Made by a program: the position numbers and the translations under genes
In this document: piece by piece, positions 23,958 to 31,798 of the stretch
Layout of the letters: each line of letters begins with the position of its first letter
Position numbering within the stretch: the first letter of the stretch is position 1
Assembly: GCA_017448975.1 (NCBI GenBank)
Contig: JAFSKN010000014.1
Span: 1 to 40,134 of the forward strand
Reading direction: 5' to 3'
DNA length: 40,134 bases
Source: Clostridia bacterium
GTDB taxonomy: Bacteria > Bacillota > Clostridia > Christensenellales > Aristaeellaceae
Notes under the pieces: model-generated
What the model was told of the DNA's origin: nothing
The model's database searches: none
What the model saw: only the letters and a program-made list of their open reading frames with translations

Positions 23958-25115
23958 ATGAACGTCTGCGGCGTGATCGCGGAATACGATCCGTTCCACA
24001 AGGGGCATGAGCGGCATTTGCGTCTGGCTCGGGAAAAGACCGGGGCGGATTTCATCGTGTGCGTCATGAGCGGCAGCTTTACCCAGCGGGGCCTGCCCGC
24101 CCTGCTGCCCGCCCATGTCCGGGCGGAAATGGCCCTGCGCTGCGGAGCGGACATCGTGCTGCAATTGCCCTACGCCTTTTCCGTGCGGGAGGCGGAATTC
24201 TTCGCCCTGGGCGGGGTGCATATCCTGAACGCTCTTGGGTGCGTTACCCATTTGAGCTTCGGATGCGAAACAGAGGATCTTTCCCTGCTGCAAAGCGCCG
24301 CCGCCCTGCTGGAGCAGCCGGACGAAAAGCTGAACGAAGCCGTGCAAGACGGGCTGAACCGGGGCCTTTCCTACGCCGCCGCCCAGGGGCAGGCCGTGGC
24401 CGGTTGGCTGGGTATTGGGGAAAAAGTGCTGGACGCGCCCAACACCGCCCTGGCCCTTTCCTACCTTCGCGCCCTGCTGCGGCTGAACAGTGATCTTGTG
24501 CCTGTGCCCGTATTGCGGGAGCAGGATTACCATGCCGCCGAGCTGGAAGCCTGGCCTTCCGCCTCCGCCGTGCGCGGGGCCATCCTGCGGGGAGACTGGG
24601 CGGGCATTGAAAAAGCCGTGCCGGAAGCCGCTTTGCCCGCCCTGCGGCGGGGGATTCTGGCGGGCGTTTGTCCCCCGGACGGGCTGGACGGCATCCTGCG
24701 GTATACTCTGCTGCATACTGCCCCGGATGAAATCGCCCAGTGGCCCGGCGTCGCCGAAGGGCTGGAGCAGCGCATCCTGAAAGCGGCGGAAACCGCCGTC
24801 AGCCGGGAAGCGCTCCTCGCCAACCTCAAAACCCGGCGCTATACCTACGGCCGCATCAGCCGCGCCCTGTGCCACGGCGTTATGGGCGTGAAGCGGGCCG
24901 ATTTGCCCGCCCTGCCCGATCACGCCCGGGTGCTGGGCTTCCGGGAAAGCGCCCGGCCGTTGCTTCGCAGCATGCAAAAAAGCGGCTTCCCCCTTCTCAC
25001 TCGCCCCGCCCGGGAAGACGCCGCCGCCCTGGATATCCGGGCGGACGAGCTCTGGGCCGTCGGCGCGGGAACGGCACGGGGGGAAACCTACCGAATAAAA
25101 CCGATCATACTTTGA
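23958..25115 (+). CDS. tmcAL: tRNA(Met) cytidine acetate ligase
   Basis: 385 aa, family length (YlbM, formerly DUF795). Nucleotidyltransferase-like: N-terminal GVIAEYDPFHKGH with the HxGH motif at 14-17, and SGSFTQRGLPA matching the family's SGNFVQRG. The enzyme uses ATP and acetate to make N4-acetylcytidine at the wobble position of elongator tRNA-Met. Ribosome site GGAAGGAGG. Single gene with a good promoter. Confidence 0.94.
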   Translation: MNVCGVIAEYDPFHKGHERHLRLAREKTGADFIVCVMSGSFTQRGLPALLPAHVRAEMALRCGADIVLQLPYAFSVREAEFFALGGVHILNALGCVTHLSFGCETEDLSLLQSAAALLEQPDEKLNEAVQDGLNRGLSYAAAQGQAVAGWLGIGEKVLDAPNTALALSYLRALLRLNSDLVPVPVLREQDYHAAELEAWPSASAVRGAILRGDWAGIEKAVPEAALPALRRGILAGVCPPDGLDGILRYTLLHTAPDEIAQWPGVAEGLEQRILKAAETAVSREALLANLKTRRYTYGRISRALCHGVMGVKRADLPALPDHARVLGFRESARPLLRSMQKSGFPLLTRPAREDAAALDIRADELWAVGAGTARGETYRIKPIIL

Positions 25116-25172
25116 TTGCTCAGCATGGTAATAGGGCCGGTAAGCATAACGAATCTTTTACTTGAGATAACC

Positions 25173-25201
25173 TTGTCTTTTCAAGCGCTATGCTTTATAA
25201 T
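25173..25201 (+). promoter_or_regulatory. Promoter of the restriction-modification operon
   Basis: TTGTCT (25173-25178), 17-nt spacer, TATAAT (25196-25201). First AT-rich sequence after tmcAL, so probably brought in with the island. Confidence 0.65.
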
Positions 25202-25257
25202 GACTAATGAAGTATAAAGATAATTATGCTTGTGAAAACGATTTCAAGGAGCAAGTT

Positions 25258-26247
25258 ATGATGTGGAAACCATTAACATGTGTGGAAATATGCGCAGGTG
25301 CAGGCGGTCAAGCGCTTGGGCTTGCAAAAGCTGGTTTTACACATGTGGCCCTCATAGAATATGAAGCAGACTACTGCAAGGTATTAAAAGAAAACCGGCC
25401 GGAATGGAATGTGATTTGCGCAGATATCCATGATTTTGATGGCCGTCCATTTAAAGGTGTCGATTTATTGGCGGGCGGTGTTCCATGCCCTCCGTTTTCT
25501 GTTGCCGGAAAACAACTTGGACAAAATGATGAACGAGACCTGTTTCCTGAAGCGATCAGGCTGATTAAGGAAATAAAGCCGCGGGCTGTAATGATCGAAA
25601 ATGTAAGAGGTTTTCTTGATCCAAGTTTTGAAGAGTACCGCAGCAGCATTCTAAAAGCAATAGATGGAATGGGATACTGTACAAAAATAGAGTTATTAAA
25701 TGCTTCGGACTTTGGCGTTCCTCAACTGCGGCCAAGGGTCGTTATTATAGGGATAAAAAAAGATGAACAGGGTGTTTTTGAATATCCTAAAGGAAATCCT
25801 GATAAAACACTGACGGTTGGACAAACACTATATGATTTGATGTCTGAAAACGGCTGGAATGGCGCAAAGAGATGGGCAGAGCAAGCTAATCGAATTGCAC
25901 CGACTTTAGTAGGTGGGTCAAAGAAACACGGAGGCCCTGATTTGGGGCCGACAAGAGCCAAAAATGCCTGGGCAGAATTGGGCGTTGATGGGCATGGAAT
26001 TGCTAATGAAGCTCCATTTCCAGATTTTGAGGGAATGCCAAAACTAACAAGCAGGATGATGGCAAGGATACAAGGATTTCCAGATACCTGGATATTTGGG
26101 AATAAAAAAACAGTTGCGTGCAGGATGATTGGCAACGCATTCCCGCCACCAGTAGCACAAGCCGTAGGAGAAAAAATAAAGGAGTGTCTTGAGAATGGAT
26201 ACATTGATAGCGAGAGCGAGAAAGAATTTTCACAAGCGGCTGTTTGA
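25258..26247 (+). CDS. DNA (cytosine-5-)-methyltransferase, restriction-modification type
   Basis: 329 aa from the ATG after AAGGAG (an earlier in-frame ATG at 25207 lacks a site). Ordered m5C motifs: I CVEICAGAGGQALGL; IV GGVPCPPFSVAG with catalytic Cys77; VI ENVRGF (114-119); VIII QLRPRVVIIG; IX LTSRMMARIQGFPDTW; X GNAFPPPVAQ. It should protect the site cut by the next gene, with which it overlaps by 53 nt. Base composition is clearly lower in GC than the neighbours and codons are A/T-ending, evidence of recent transfer. Target predicted GCCGGC by association with the nuclease. Confidence 0.94.
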   Translation: MMWKPLTCVEICAGAGGQALGLAKAGFTHVALIEYEADYCKVLKENRPEWNVICADIHDFDGRPFKGVDLLAGGVPCPPFSVAGKQLGQNDERDLFPEAIRLIKEIKPRAVMIENVRGFLDPSFEEYRSSILKAIDGMGYCTKIELLNASDFGVPQLRPRVVIIGIKKDEQGVFEYPKGNPDKTLTVGQTLYDLMSENGWNGAKRWAEQANRIAPTLVGGSKKHGGPDLGPTRAKNAWAELGVDGHGIANEAPFPDFEGMPKLTSRMMARIQGFPDTWIFGNKKTVACRMIGNAFPPPVAQAVGEKIKECLENGYIDSESEKEFSQAAV

Positions 26248-27070
26248 AACAAATACATTGACCTTGACGAACGCTGGTATCGCGTCTAATGCAGATACAA
26301 GCAGCCGTGGATCAAAAGCTATTTCGAGAAGGATTATTGATATCCTGGTGGAAGAACAGAACCACTATATCAACACTGTCGATAAAATTTCAGGCCAGAC
26401 ATTAGGAAAGCAATTTGAAGCAGAAACCATGCTGTTTCTTAGAGAGACTTTTCCCCATCTCCAAAATTTGCGTCCGGGTGAGTGGACTATTTTACAATTG
26501 GGGAATAATAACAGATTGAAAACAAGCGATTTTGCACAATACGAGCATCTGGCTTATCTTAGTGCATTAACTACAGAAAACGCTCAACTTGCAGCATCTC
26601 TTGGAAATGATTATTTAGTGGCGCCGGACGTTGTCATATATCGGGACTTGTGCGAGGATAGTTTGATTAATTCGCAGCAGATAATCGTTGACGCGGCTAC
26701 GGCAAATATGGCGGATCTCCGAAAGGCGAATGGAGGGAAGCCTTTACTTCACGCAAGTATTTCCGCTAAGTTTACAATGAGAAGTGACAGGGCTCAAAAT
26801 AGCCGCACCGAAGCATTGAATTTGATTAGAAACAGGAAAGGACACTTACCTCATATAGCTGTTGTTACAGCGGAACCAATGCCTAACAGGCTTGCGTCCT
26901 TGGCATTGGGAACAGGCGATATTGATTGCATGTATCACTTTGCTTTATATGAATTAATCCGTGCTGTAAGAGACGTTGGAACAGAAGACGCCATAGAAAC
27001 CCTTGAAACTCTTGTACAGGGAAAACGGCTAAAGGATATTTCAGACCTGCCGTTAGATTTGGCAGTATAA
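26195..27070 (+). CDS. NgoMIV-family type II restriction endonuclease
   Basis: 291 aa. Strong likeness to NgoMIV (G^CCGGC), from memory of that enzyme: catalytic Glu75 (GKQFEAE), Asp145 in APDVVIYRD, Lys192 in SISAKFTMRSDRAQ, Glu206 in RTEALNLIRNRKG; recognition residues Arg196, Asp198 and Arg199 in RSDR. All fall at a constant +5 offset from the NgoMIV residues as I recall them. The stretch LASLALGTGDIDCMYHFALYEL is also characteristic. Start at 26195 follows AAAGGAG; TTG at 26189 is a possible alternative. Probably a tetrameric two-site cutter as in that family. Low GC like its methylase. Confidence 0.9.
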   Translation: MDTLIARARKNFHKRLFETNTLTLTNAGIASNADTSSRGSKAISRRIIDILVEEQNHYINTVDKISGQTLGKQFEAETMLFLRETFPHLQNLRPGEWTILQLGNNNRLKTSDFAQYEHLAYLSALTTENAQLAASLGNDYLVAPDVVIYRDLCEDSLINSQQIIVDAATANMADLRKANGGKPLLHASISAKFTMRSDRAQNSRTEALNLIRNRKGHLPHIAVVTAEPMPNRLASLALGTGDIDCMYHFALYELIRAVRDVGTEDAIETLETLVQGKRLKDISDLPLDLAV

Positions 27071-27161
27071 TAACAGACATAAGTTCATCTCGCTATAAAG
27101 ACAAAATAATATCGCATATTTATATAATTATCTTACATAAATCAAAACGAGGGTAATAGTT

Positions 27162-28007
27162 ATGCGCGAAATCTCTGTACAAACCCTTTCCGACACCGTG
27201 CGGGCGCTGTATCTGACCGCCAATTATCAAATCGGGAAGGACATTGAAAGCGCCGTGGAGGAGGCAGAGAAAAAAGAAGCGTCCCCCATCGGGAAATCCG
27301 TGCTGTGCCAGCTCTGCGAAAACTACAAGATCGCCCGGGAGGAAAGCGTGGCCATCTGCCAGGACACCGGCATGGCCATTCTGTTCATGGACATCGGCCA
27401 GGAGGTCCACTTCACCGGCGGGGATTTTGAGGAAGCGGTGCAGGACGGCGTGCGCCGGGCCTATCGGGACGGGTACTTGCGCAAGTCCATCGTGAACGAC
27501 CCGGTCTTTGAACGCAAAAACACCGGTGACAACACCCCCGCCGTGCTGCATCTGCGCATCGTGCCGGGGGACAAGGTGCACATCTTAGCGGTGGCGAAGG
27601 GCTTCGGCAGCGAAAACATGAGCGCCGTGAAAATGTGCACCCCCTCCGAAGGCGAAGCGGGCATCCGGGACTTTATCATCGACACCGCCCGGAAAGCCGG
27701 CCCCAATCCCTGCCCGCCCATGATCATCGGCGTGGGCGTGGGCGGCTCTTTTGAAACCGCCGCCCTCATGGCCAAGCGCATGACCGCCCGCCCCGTGGGC
27801 ACCCACAACCCCAACCCCCGCTACGCCAAGCTGGAACGGGACGCCCTGGAGGCCATCAACCGCCTGGGCATCGGCCCCGCCGGTATCGGCGGCACCACCA
27901 CCGCCCTGGCTGTCAACATCGATTACGCCCCCACCCACATCGCCAGCATGCCCGTGGCCGTGAACATCTGCTGCCACGCCGCAAGGCACGCGGACGGACT
28001 AATATAA
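27162..28007 (+). CDS. Fumarate hydratase / tartrate dehydratase class I, alpha subunit
   Basis: 281 aa. Catalytic iron-sulfur subunit of a class I two-subunit hydro-lyase (fumarate to malate, or L-tartrate to oxaloacetate). Three conserved Cys for the 4Fe-4S cluster: Cys66 (AICQDTG), Cys184 (PNPCPP) and Cys270 or 271 (NICCHAARHA). GIGPAGIGGTTTALAV near 237-252 is a family signature. Sequence cannot separate fumarase from tartrate dehydratase. Start after GAGGG. The beta subunit is not adjacent but 1.07 kb downstream, past repeats and a minus-strand gene. The 90 nt upstream are very AT-rich with no clear -35/-10 pair. Confidence 0.93.
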   Translation: MREISVQTLSDTVRALYLTANYQIGKDIESAVEEAEKKEASPIGKSVLCQLCENYKIAREESVAICQDTGMAILFMDIGQEVHFTGGDFEEAVQDGVRRAYRDGYLRKSIVNDPVFERKNTGDNTPAVLHLRIVPGDKVHILAVAKGFGSENMSAVKMCTPSEGEAGIRDFIIDTARKAGPNPCPPMIIGVGVGGSFETAALMAKRMTARPVGTHNPNPRYAKLERDALEAINRLGIGPAGIGGTTTALAVNIDYAPTHIASMPVAVNICCHAARHADGLI

Positions 28008-28012
28008 TAATA

Positions 28013-28074
28013 CTGGGGGAAACCATTCTTTGGGGGCCAAAGAATGGTTTCCCCCAGACCCCCTTCCAAGAAAG
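28013..28074 (-). repeat. Palindromic repeat family 2, unit II (inverted)
   Basis: Hairpin 28013-28057 with tip CCATTCTTTGG-ggg-CCAAAGAATGG and arms CTGGGGGAAA/TTTCCCCCAG, then the complement of the leader (GACCCCCTTCCAAGAAAG, 28057-28074). Opposite orientation to unit III. Begins 6 nt after the fumarase alpha stop and can end that transcript. Confidence 0.75.
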
Positions 28075-28120
28075 CCACAAAAGGAAAAATAATTCGTTAT
28101 TTGGAAAACCTTTTTATCGC

Positions 28121-28179
28121 CTTTCTCGGAGGGGGCCTGGGGGGACCGCTCTTTGGGCAACAAAGAGCGGTCCCCCCAG
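28121..28179 (+). repeat. Palindromic repeat family 2, unit III
   Basis: Leader CTTTCTCGGAGGGGGC then hairpin 28137-28179, arms CTGGGGGGACCGCTCTTTG and its perfect complement around GGCAA. Compared with units I and II, AACCATTC has become GACCGCTC with matching changes on the other arm. Lies 11 nt before the end of the convergent GDSL gene. Confidence 0.75.
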
Positions 28180-28189
28180 AAATACTCTT

Positions 28190-28930
28190 TTAAGGCGTCC
28201 ACAGCCCCGCTTCGTACTGGGCCTGGGCGAAGTCCAGCAGGGTTTGGGCGAAGATGGCGTTGCCCTTGTTGTTCAGGTGAAATTCGTTGTCCCGGGAAAG
28301 GGTTTTTGGCAGGAAGCCGTCTTCACTCTTGACAGGCGTGGTGATATCGATAAAAACCGCCCCCGTCTCCGCACATTTTTGGGAAAGCCACTCGTTGTAT
28401 TGGTCATGCCCCTCCTGGCGCGGGTTCCCGATTTTTTTCGTCACCGGCGTGAGGGACAGGAAGTAAATCTGCGTGTCGGGGCTGTACTTGTCCCGCAGGG
28501 CTAAGATTTTGTCGATATAGTTCTCCGCCCGGTCGATGTGCTTGTGGATATATTCGTTCAGCCCGGCGTGGATGAACACCTCGGCGGGCTTTTCCTTCTT
28601 CATGATCTCGGCCAGGGTGGCTTTAGAGCCCTTATAAGTCAGATGCACCCGTTCGGAATTGGCGCTGACGTATTCCATGGACGCGGTTTGCAGTTGATAG
28701 CTGTACGCGCAGTAAAATTTGACGCCGGAGAAATAGCCCGCATCCTTATTTCTTATTTCTTTCACATAGTTGCGGAACAGGCAGATCACCGAGTCCCCCG
28801 CAAAAATGGAGCGGTCATAGTAGGTCATCAGCGTTTCGTCGGGCAGGCGTTCCGCGCCTGCCCTCCCGCAAAGCATGAAGGCCGCCAGCAAAAGAAACAA
28901 TAGGAAAATCAGCCGTTTTTGCATTTTCAC
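28190..28930 (-). CDS. Secreted GDSL/SGNH-family esterase
   Basis: 246 aa from the GTG at 28930 (GGGAGGG at good spacing; ATG two codons on is possible). N-terminal signal peptide (KRLIFLLFLLLAAFMLCGRAGA) without a good lipobox, so secreted or anchored outside. SGNH blocks: FAGDSVI with nucleophile Ser (block I), HAGLNEY (block III, N), and DNEFHLNNKGN with Asp/His (block V). Likely removes acyl groups from carbohydrate or cell-wall polymers. It lies convergent to fumarase alpha and divergent from fumarase beta, between the two halves of one enzyme. Confidence 0.85.
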   Translation of the reverse strand: MKMQKRLIFLLFLLLAAFMLCGRAGAERLPDETLMTYYDRSIFAGDSVICLFRNYVKEIRNKDAGYFSGVKFYCAYSYQLQTASMEYVSANSERVHLTYKGSKATLAEIMKKEKPAEVFIHAGLNEYIHKHIDRAENYIDKILALRDKYSPDTQIYFLSLTPVTKKIGNPRQEGHDQYNEWLSQKCAETGAVFIDITTPVKSEDGFLPKTLSRDNEFHLNNKGNAIFAQTLLDFAQAQYEAGLWTP

Positions 28931-29076
28931 GTTCGTCCCTCCCCCGCGCGAATCATGCAATGATTGTATGCTTTCCGGAAAGCGATGTCAAGAAAAATGC
29001 CTGGCGGCGCTTTTCACGCAGAGCAGACTATGATACAATACATCCGTCGCGATACTTTGGCGCTTAGGAGGAAACC

Positions 29077-29643
29077 ATGAGCGAATATCATTTGAAATTG
29101 CCTCTGTCCGCGCAGGACGTGCAACTCCTGCGCGCCGGGGATACGGTATACCTGACCGGCCCCCTGCTCACGGGCCGGGACGCGGCCCACAAGCGGCTGA
29201 TCCAGCTTTTGGACGAGGGCAAGCCCCTGCCCGTGGACATCCGGGGCCAGGCCATTTATTACGTAGGCCCCGCCCCCGCCTCTCCCGGCCATGCCGTGGG
29301 CTCCGCCGGACCCACCACCAGCTATCGCATGGACGCCTACACCCCCCGCCTTCTTTCCCTGGGCCTCAACTGCATGATCGGCAAAGGGCGGCGGTCCGAC
29401 GCCGTGCGCCAGGCCATGCAGGAATACGGCGCGGTGTATTTGGGCGCGGTGGGCGGCGCGGCGGCGCTGATTGCCCGCAGCATCGTTTCATCTGAAGTGC
29501 TGGCCTATCCCGATTTGGGCACCGAGGCCATTCACCGCTTTACCGTAAAGGATTTCCCGGCCATCGTGCTCATGGACGCCCACGGCGGCAACCTGTACGA
29601 ATCAGGCCCCGAAGCATACAGACGGGAAGCAGGCCAGCCGTAA
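29077..29643 (+). CDS. Fumarate hydratase / tartrate dehydratase class I, beta subunit
   Basis: 188 aa. Matches the beta subunit: GDTVYLTGPLLTGRDAAHKRL, YYVGPAPASPGHAVGSAGPTTSYRMD, MIGKGRRSD and YGAVYLGAVGGAAALIA. It completes the active site of the alpha subunit encoded at 27162-28007. Own AGGAGG ribosome site and a possible TACAAT -10 about 45 nt upstream, needed since it is separated from alpha by a minus-strand gene. Confidence 0.93.
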   Translation: MSEYHLKLPLSAQDVQLLRAGDTVYLTGPLLTGRDAAHKRLIQLLDEGKPLPVDIRGQAIYYVGPAPASPGHAVGSAGPTTSYRMDAYTPRLLSLGLNCMIGKGRRSDAVRQAMQEYGAVYLGAVGGAAALIARSIVSSEVLAYPDLGTEAIHRFTVKDFPAIVLMDAHGGNLYESGPEAYRREAGQP

Positions 29644-29716
29644 GAAGCCTTCAAGGACACTTTAAGTCAGCAATGAAACGAGGCAGGGGGCTTCTTCAGC
29701 CCCCTAAACCCCTGAA

Positions 29717-30049
29717 CCAGGGCCGCTTGGCCCTGGACCCATCCTGGCGAATCAACTTGGATAGAAAAAAGCAAAACAACATCCGCCTGTCGCTGGGAGA
29801 TACGAAAGTTTGAGGGCTTCTGGCCCAAGAAAGCCGGGAAAATCCCAGGGAAAAAGCTCGCTTTTTCCCAAGGGATTATTCCCTGGCTTTCCCCGGATGC
29901 TTTGCATCCGGGTTGGCCGCCAAAGGCGGCCGGGCCAGAAGCACAAGGCTATCAAGTTGGTCATTTCTTCCAAGTAACAGCGGGAACTTGCTTTCTTTCC
30001 GCGTCAGGTATTATCCGCGGGTGAGGGTCCAGGGAGATCATCTCCCTGG
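29717..30049 (-). repeat. Palindromic mosaic repeat, copy C (inverted)
   Basis: Third copy, reverse orientation. Terminal hairpins CCAGGGCC/GGCCCTGG (29717-29736) and CCAGGGAGAT/ATCTCCCTGG (30029-30049), then GGGGC/GCCCC. Core 29816-29942 enclosed by GCTTCTGGCCC and GGGCCAGAAGC with GGCCGCC/GGCGGCC and CCGGATGC/GCATCCGG. Fills the gap between fumarase beta and the DUF4956 gene; no gene seen there. Confidence 0.8.
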
Positions 30050-30144
30050 TGGGGTGTGGGGCAAAGCCCCACTGGTCTCCTGGTTTCTTAAAGCGTTCTT
30101 GAAGCGCGCGCCAGAAAATTACAACGAAAGCGAGGTTCTTCATC

Positions 30145-30816
30145 ATGTTCGATTCCATTTATTCCAAAGCCGTCACTCCCGGCCAGTTTTTCATCATGGC
30201 CGCCGCGTCCCTGGTTTCCGGCATCCTTTTTTCCTGGCTGGTGAGCTTCCGCATCCACGCCAACCGGCGGTTCTTCATCGTCAGCTCCATCATCCCCTTC
30301 GTGGTGGGCATGGTGCTCACCTTCGTCAACGGCAGCATCGGCGCCGGCATCGCTTTCGGCGGCGCGTTCGCCCTCACCCGCTTCCGTTCCGCCCAAGGGA
30401 CCTCCGATGAAATTGCCGCGGTGCTCATCACCATGGGATCCGGCGTGGCCTTCGGCATGGGCTATATCGCCTACGGCGTGCTGGTACTGGCGGGGTTGGG
30501 CGCGATCTTCCTGGCTCTGTCCGCCACAAAGCTGTTTGATCACGCCTCCATGCAGGAGGATAAAATGCTCCGGATCACCATTCCCGAATCCCTGGATTAC
30601 GCCCGGGTGTTTGACGATACCTTCACCCATTACCTGAAAAGCGTGGAAAACGCGGGCGTAAAAACCACCGGCATGGGCAGCATGTTCCGCCTGTCCTTCA
30701 AGATCAGGATGAAGAACCCCGCCGAGGAAAAGGAAATGATCGACGAGCTGCGCACCAAGAACGGCAACCTGGAAATCTCCATCCTGCCTTACGTGGAGCC
30801 CCAGAATCTGCTGTGA
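30145..30816 (+). CDS. DUF4956 domain-containing membrane protein
   Basis: 223 aa. N-terminal half has about four membrane helices (FFIMAAASLVSGILFSWLVSF; FIVSSIIPFVVGMVLTFV; AAVLITMGSGVAFGMGYIAYG; LVLAGLGAIFLALSAT) with the conserved GIAFGGAFALTRFRSAQGT loop of DUF4956; the C-terminal part is a soluble alpha/beta domain. Function unknown; family members often sit with VTC-type polyphosphate polymerase or CotH genes, which are absent here. Ribosome site AGCGAGG is moderate. The gene is flanked by repeat copy C and the tRNA promoter region. Confidence 0.9.
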   Translation: MFDSIYSKAVTPGQFFIMAAASLVSGILFSWLVSFRIHANRRFFIVSSIIPFVVGMVLTFVNGSIGAGIAFGGAFALTRFRSAQGTSDEIAAVLITMGSGVAFGMGYIAYGVLVLAGLGAIFLALSATKLFDHASMQEDKMLRITIPESLDYARVFDDTFTHYLKSVENAGVKTTGMGSMFRLSFKIRMKNPAEEKEMIDELRTKNGNLEISILPYVEPQNLL

Positions 30817-31013
30817 CGCATCCGGCGCAGGGAAGCGCGGAAGGCACTTCCGCCACAAAAAACGGGGCCAAATGTTCTTTCCCGCTTCCCCGCCATGATG
30901 GCGCAGTCGTTCCCATGAACCGCCGTCCAAATAATCATTTTCTCTTCGTATCCGGCGGCAGAACGGCAAATCCCGCCAAATCCCGCACGGTGCAAAAAGA
31001 TTGAATTTGGTGC

Positions 31014-31042
31014 TTGACGCGCCGCCTATCCCGTGGTAAAAT
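31014..31042 (+). promoter_or_regulatory. tRNA-Ser promoter
   Basis: TTGACG (31014-31019), 17-nt spacer, TAAAAT (31037-31042), about 30 nt before the tRNA. Confidence 0.7.
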
Positions 31043-31073
31043 AGCCAATGTTGACGGGCAATGCTTGCGGCAT

Positions 31074-31165
31074 GGAGAAGTCGCCTAGCTTGGTCGAGGG
31101 CGCACGACTGGAAATCGTGTAACCGGTAAAACGGTTCGAGAGTTCGAATCTCTCCTTCTCCGCCA
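31074..31165 (+). tRNA. tRNA-Ser(GGA)
   Basis: 92 nt with encoded CCA. Acceptor GGAGAAG pairs with CTTCTCC, discriminator G. Anticodon stem CACGA/TCGTG with loop CTGGAAA, so anticodon GGA at 31110-31112. Long variable arm (AACCGGTAAAACGGTT) typical of class II tRNA-Ser; T arm GAGAG-TTCGAAT-CTCTC. Confidence 0.97.
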
Positions 31166-31167
31166 GA

Positions 31168-31203
31168 GAAAGTCCAGGAATTTCAAGGATTTCTGGGCTT
31201 TCT
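31168..31203 (+). terminator. Hairpin after tRNA-Ser
   Basis: GAAAG..CCAG arms paired with CTGG..CTTTC, then TTCTTTGTTT. Probable terminator. The next 200 nt, up to the permease fragment, hold no gene; a GGCCAGGA/TCCTGGCC inverted repeat lies at 31344-31385. Confidence 0.6.
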
Positions 31204-31406
31204 TCTTTGTTTCCACCCAAATTGTGTTTCATAGCGATTCGATGAACCTCTGCATACGAAAATGCCCCTGGCGTAAGCCAAAGGGCAGCGCATTGGAATT
31301 GTGTTCTTGCAATTTCCAACAGTTTCATATTGAAAAAGCATGCGGCCAGGAACCGATCGACACGCGGTGTGTTGAGGTCCTGGCCTCCATTTCAACCAAA
31401 TACACT

Positions 31407-31733
31407 ATACCACAGGCCAAGCCCATCATCGCAACCATCGCTTTGTTCGTGGGCATCGCCTACTGGAACGACTGGAACAACGGCTACATTTACCTGACCA
31501 AGCGCACGGATCTGTTCTCCATCCAGAACCTGCTGAACCGCATGATCAAAAACATTCAGGCTTTGCAGCAGAACGCCAACGTGGTCAACACCGATGGCGC
31601 TATCGCCAACATGCCCGCCGTGTCCATCCGCATGGCCATCGCCGTGGTGGGCATCCTGCCGGTCATCATCGTTTATCCCTTCATTCAGAAGAGCTTCGTA
31701 AAAGGCATCACGCTGGGCGGCGTCAAGGGTTAA
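31407..31733 (+). pseudogene. 3' fragment of a YtcP-like sugar ABC permease
   Basis: About 108 residues: KPIIATIALFVGIAYWNDWNNGYIYLT through QKSFVKGITLGGVKG, the last third of a YtcP-type permease, matching the end of the intact gene at 18967-19881. All upstream helices and the EAA motif are missing. The frame is open back to 31224, but that part is unrelated sequence without a ribosome site, so a deletion has joined the fragment to tRNA-Ser flanking DNA. Not expected to function. Confidence 0.82.
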
Positions 31734-31750
31734 GCACCGCCTCAACAACA

Positions 31751-31776
31751 GAGCCGGGGCAAAACTGCTCCGGCTC
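31751..31776 (+). terminator. Hairpin after permease fragment
   Basis: GAGCCGG/CCGGCTC stem with 12-nt loop and no T-run. Probably the leftover end structure of the original transport operon. Confidence 0.45.
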
Positions 31777-31798
31777 TGCCTCTAAAGGGGAATTGGTT

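Noticed and set aside
31224-31406. Start of a small protein fused to the permease fragment
   Set aside because: No ribosome site and no family-like sequence before the permease part; treated as flanking DNA.
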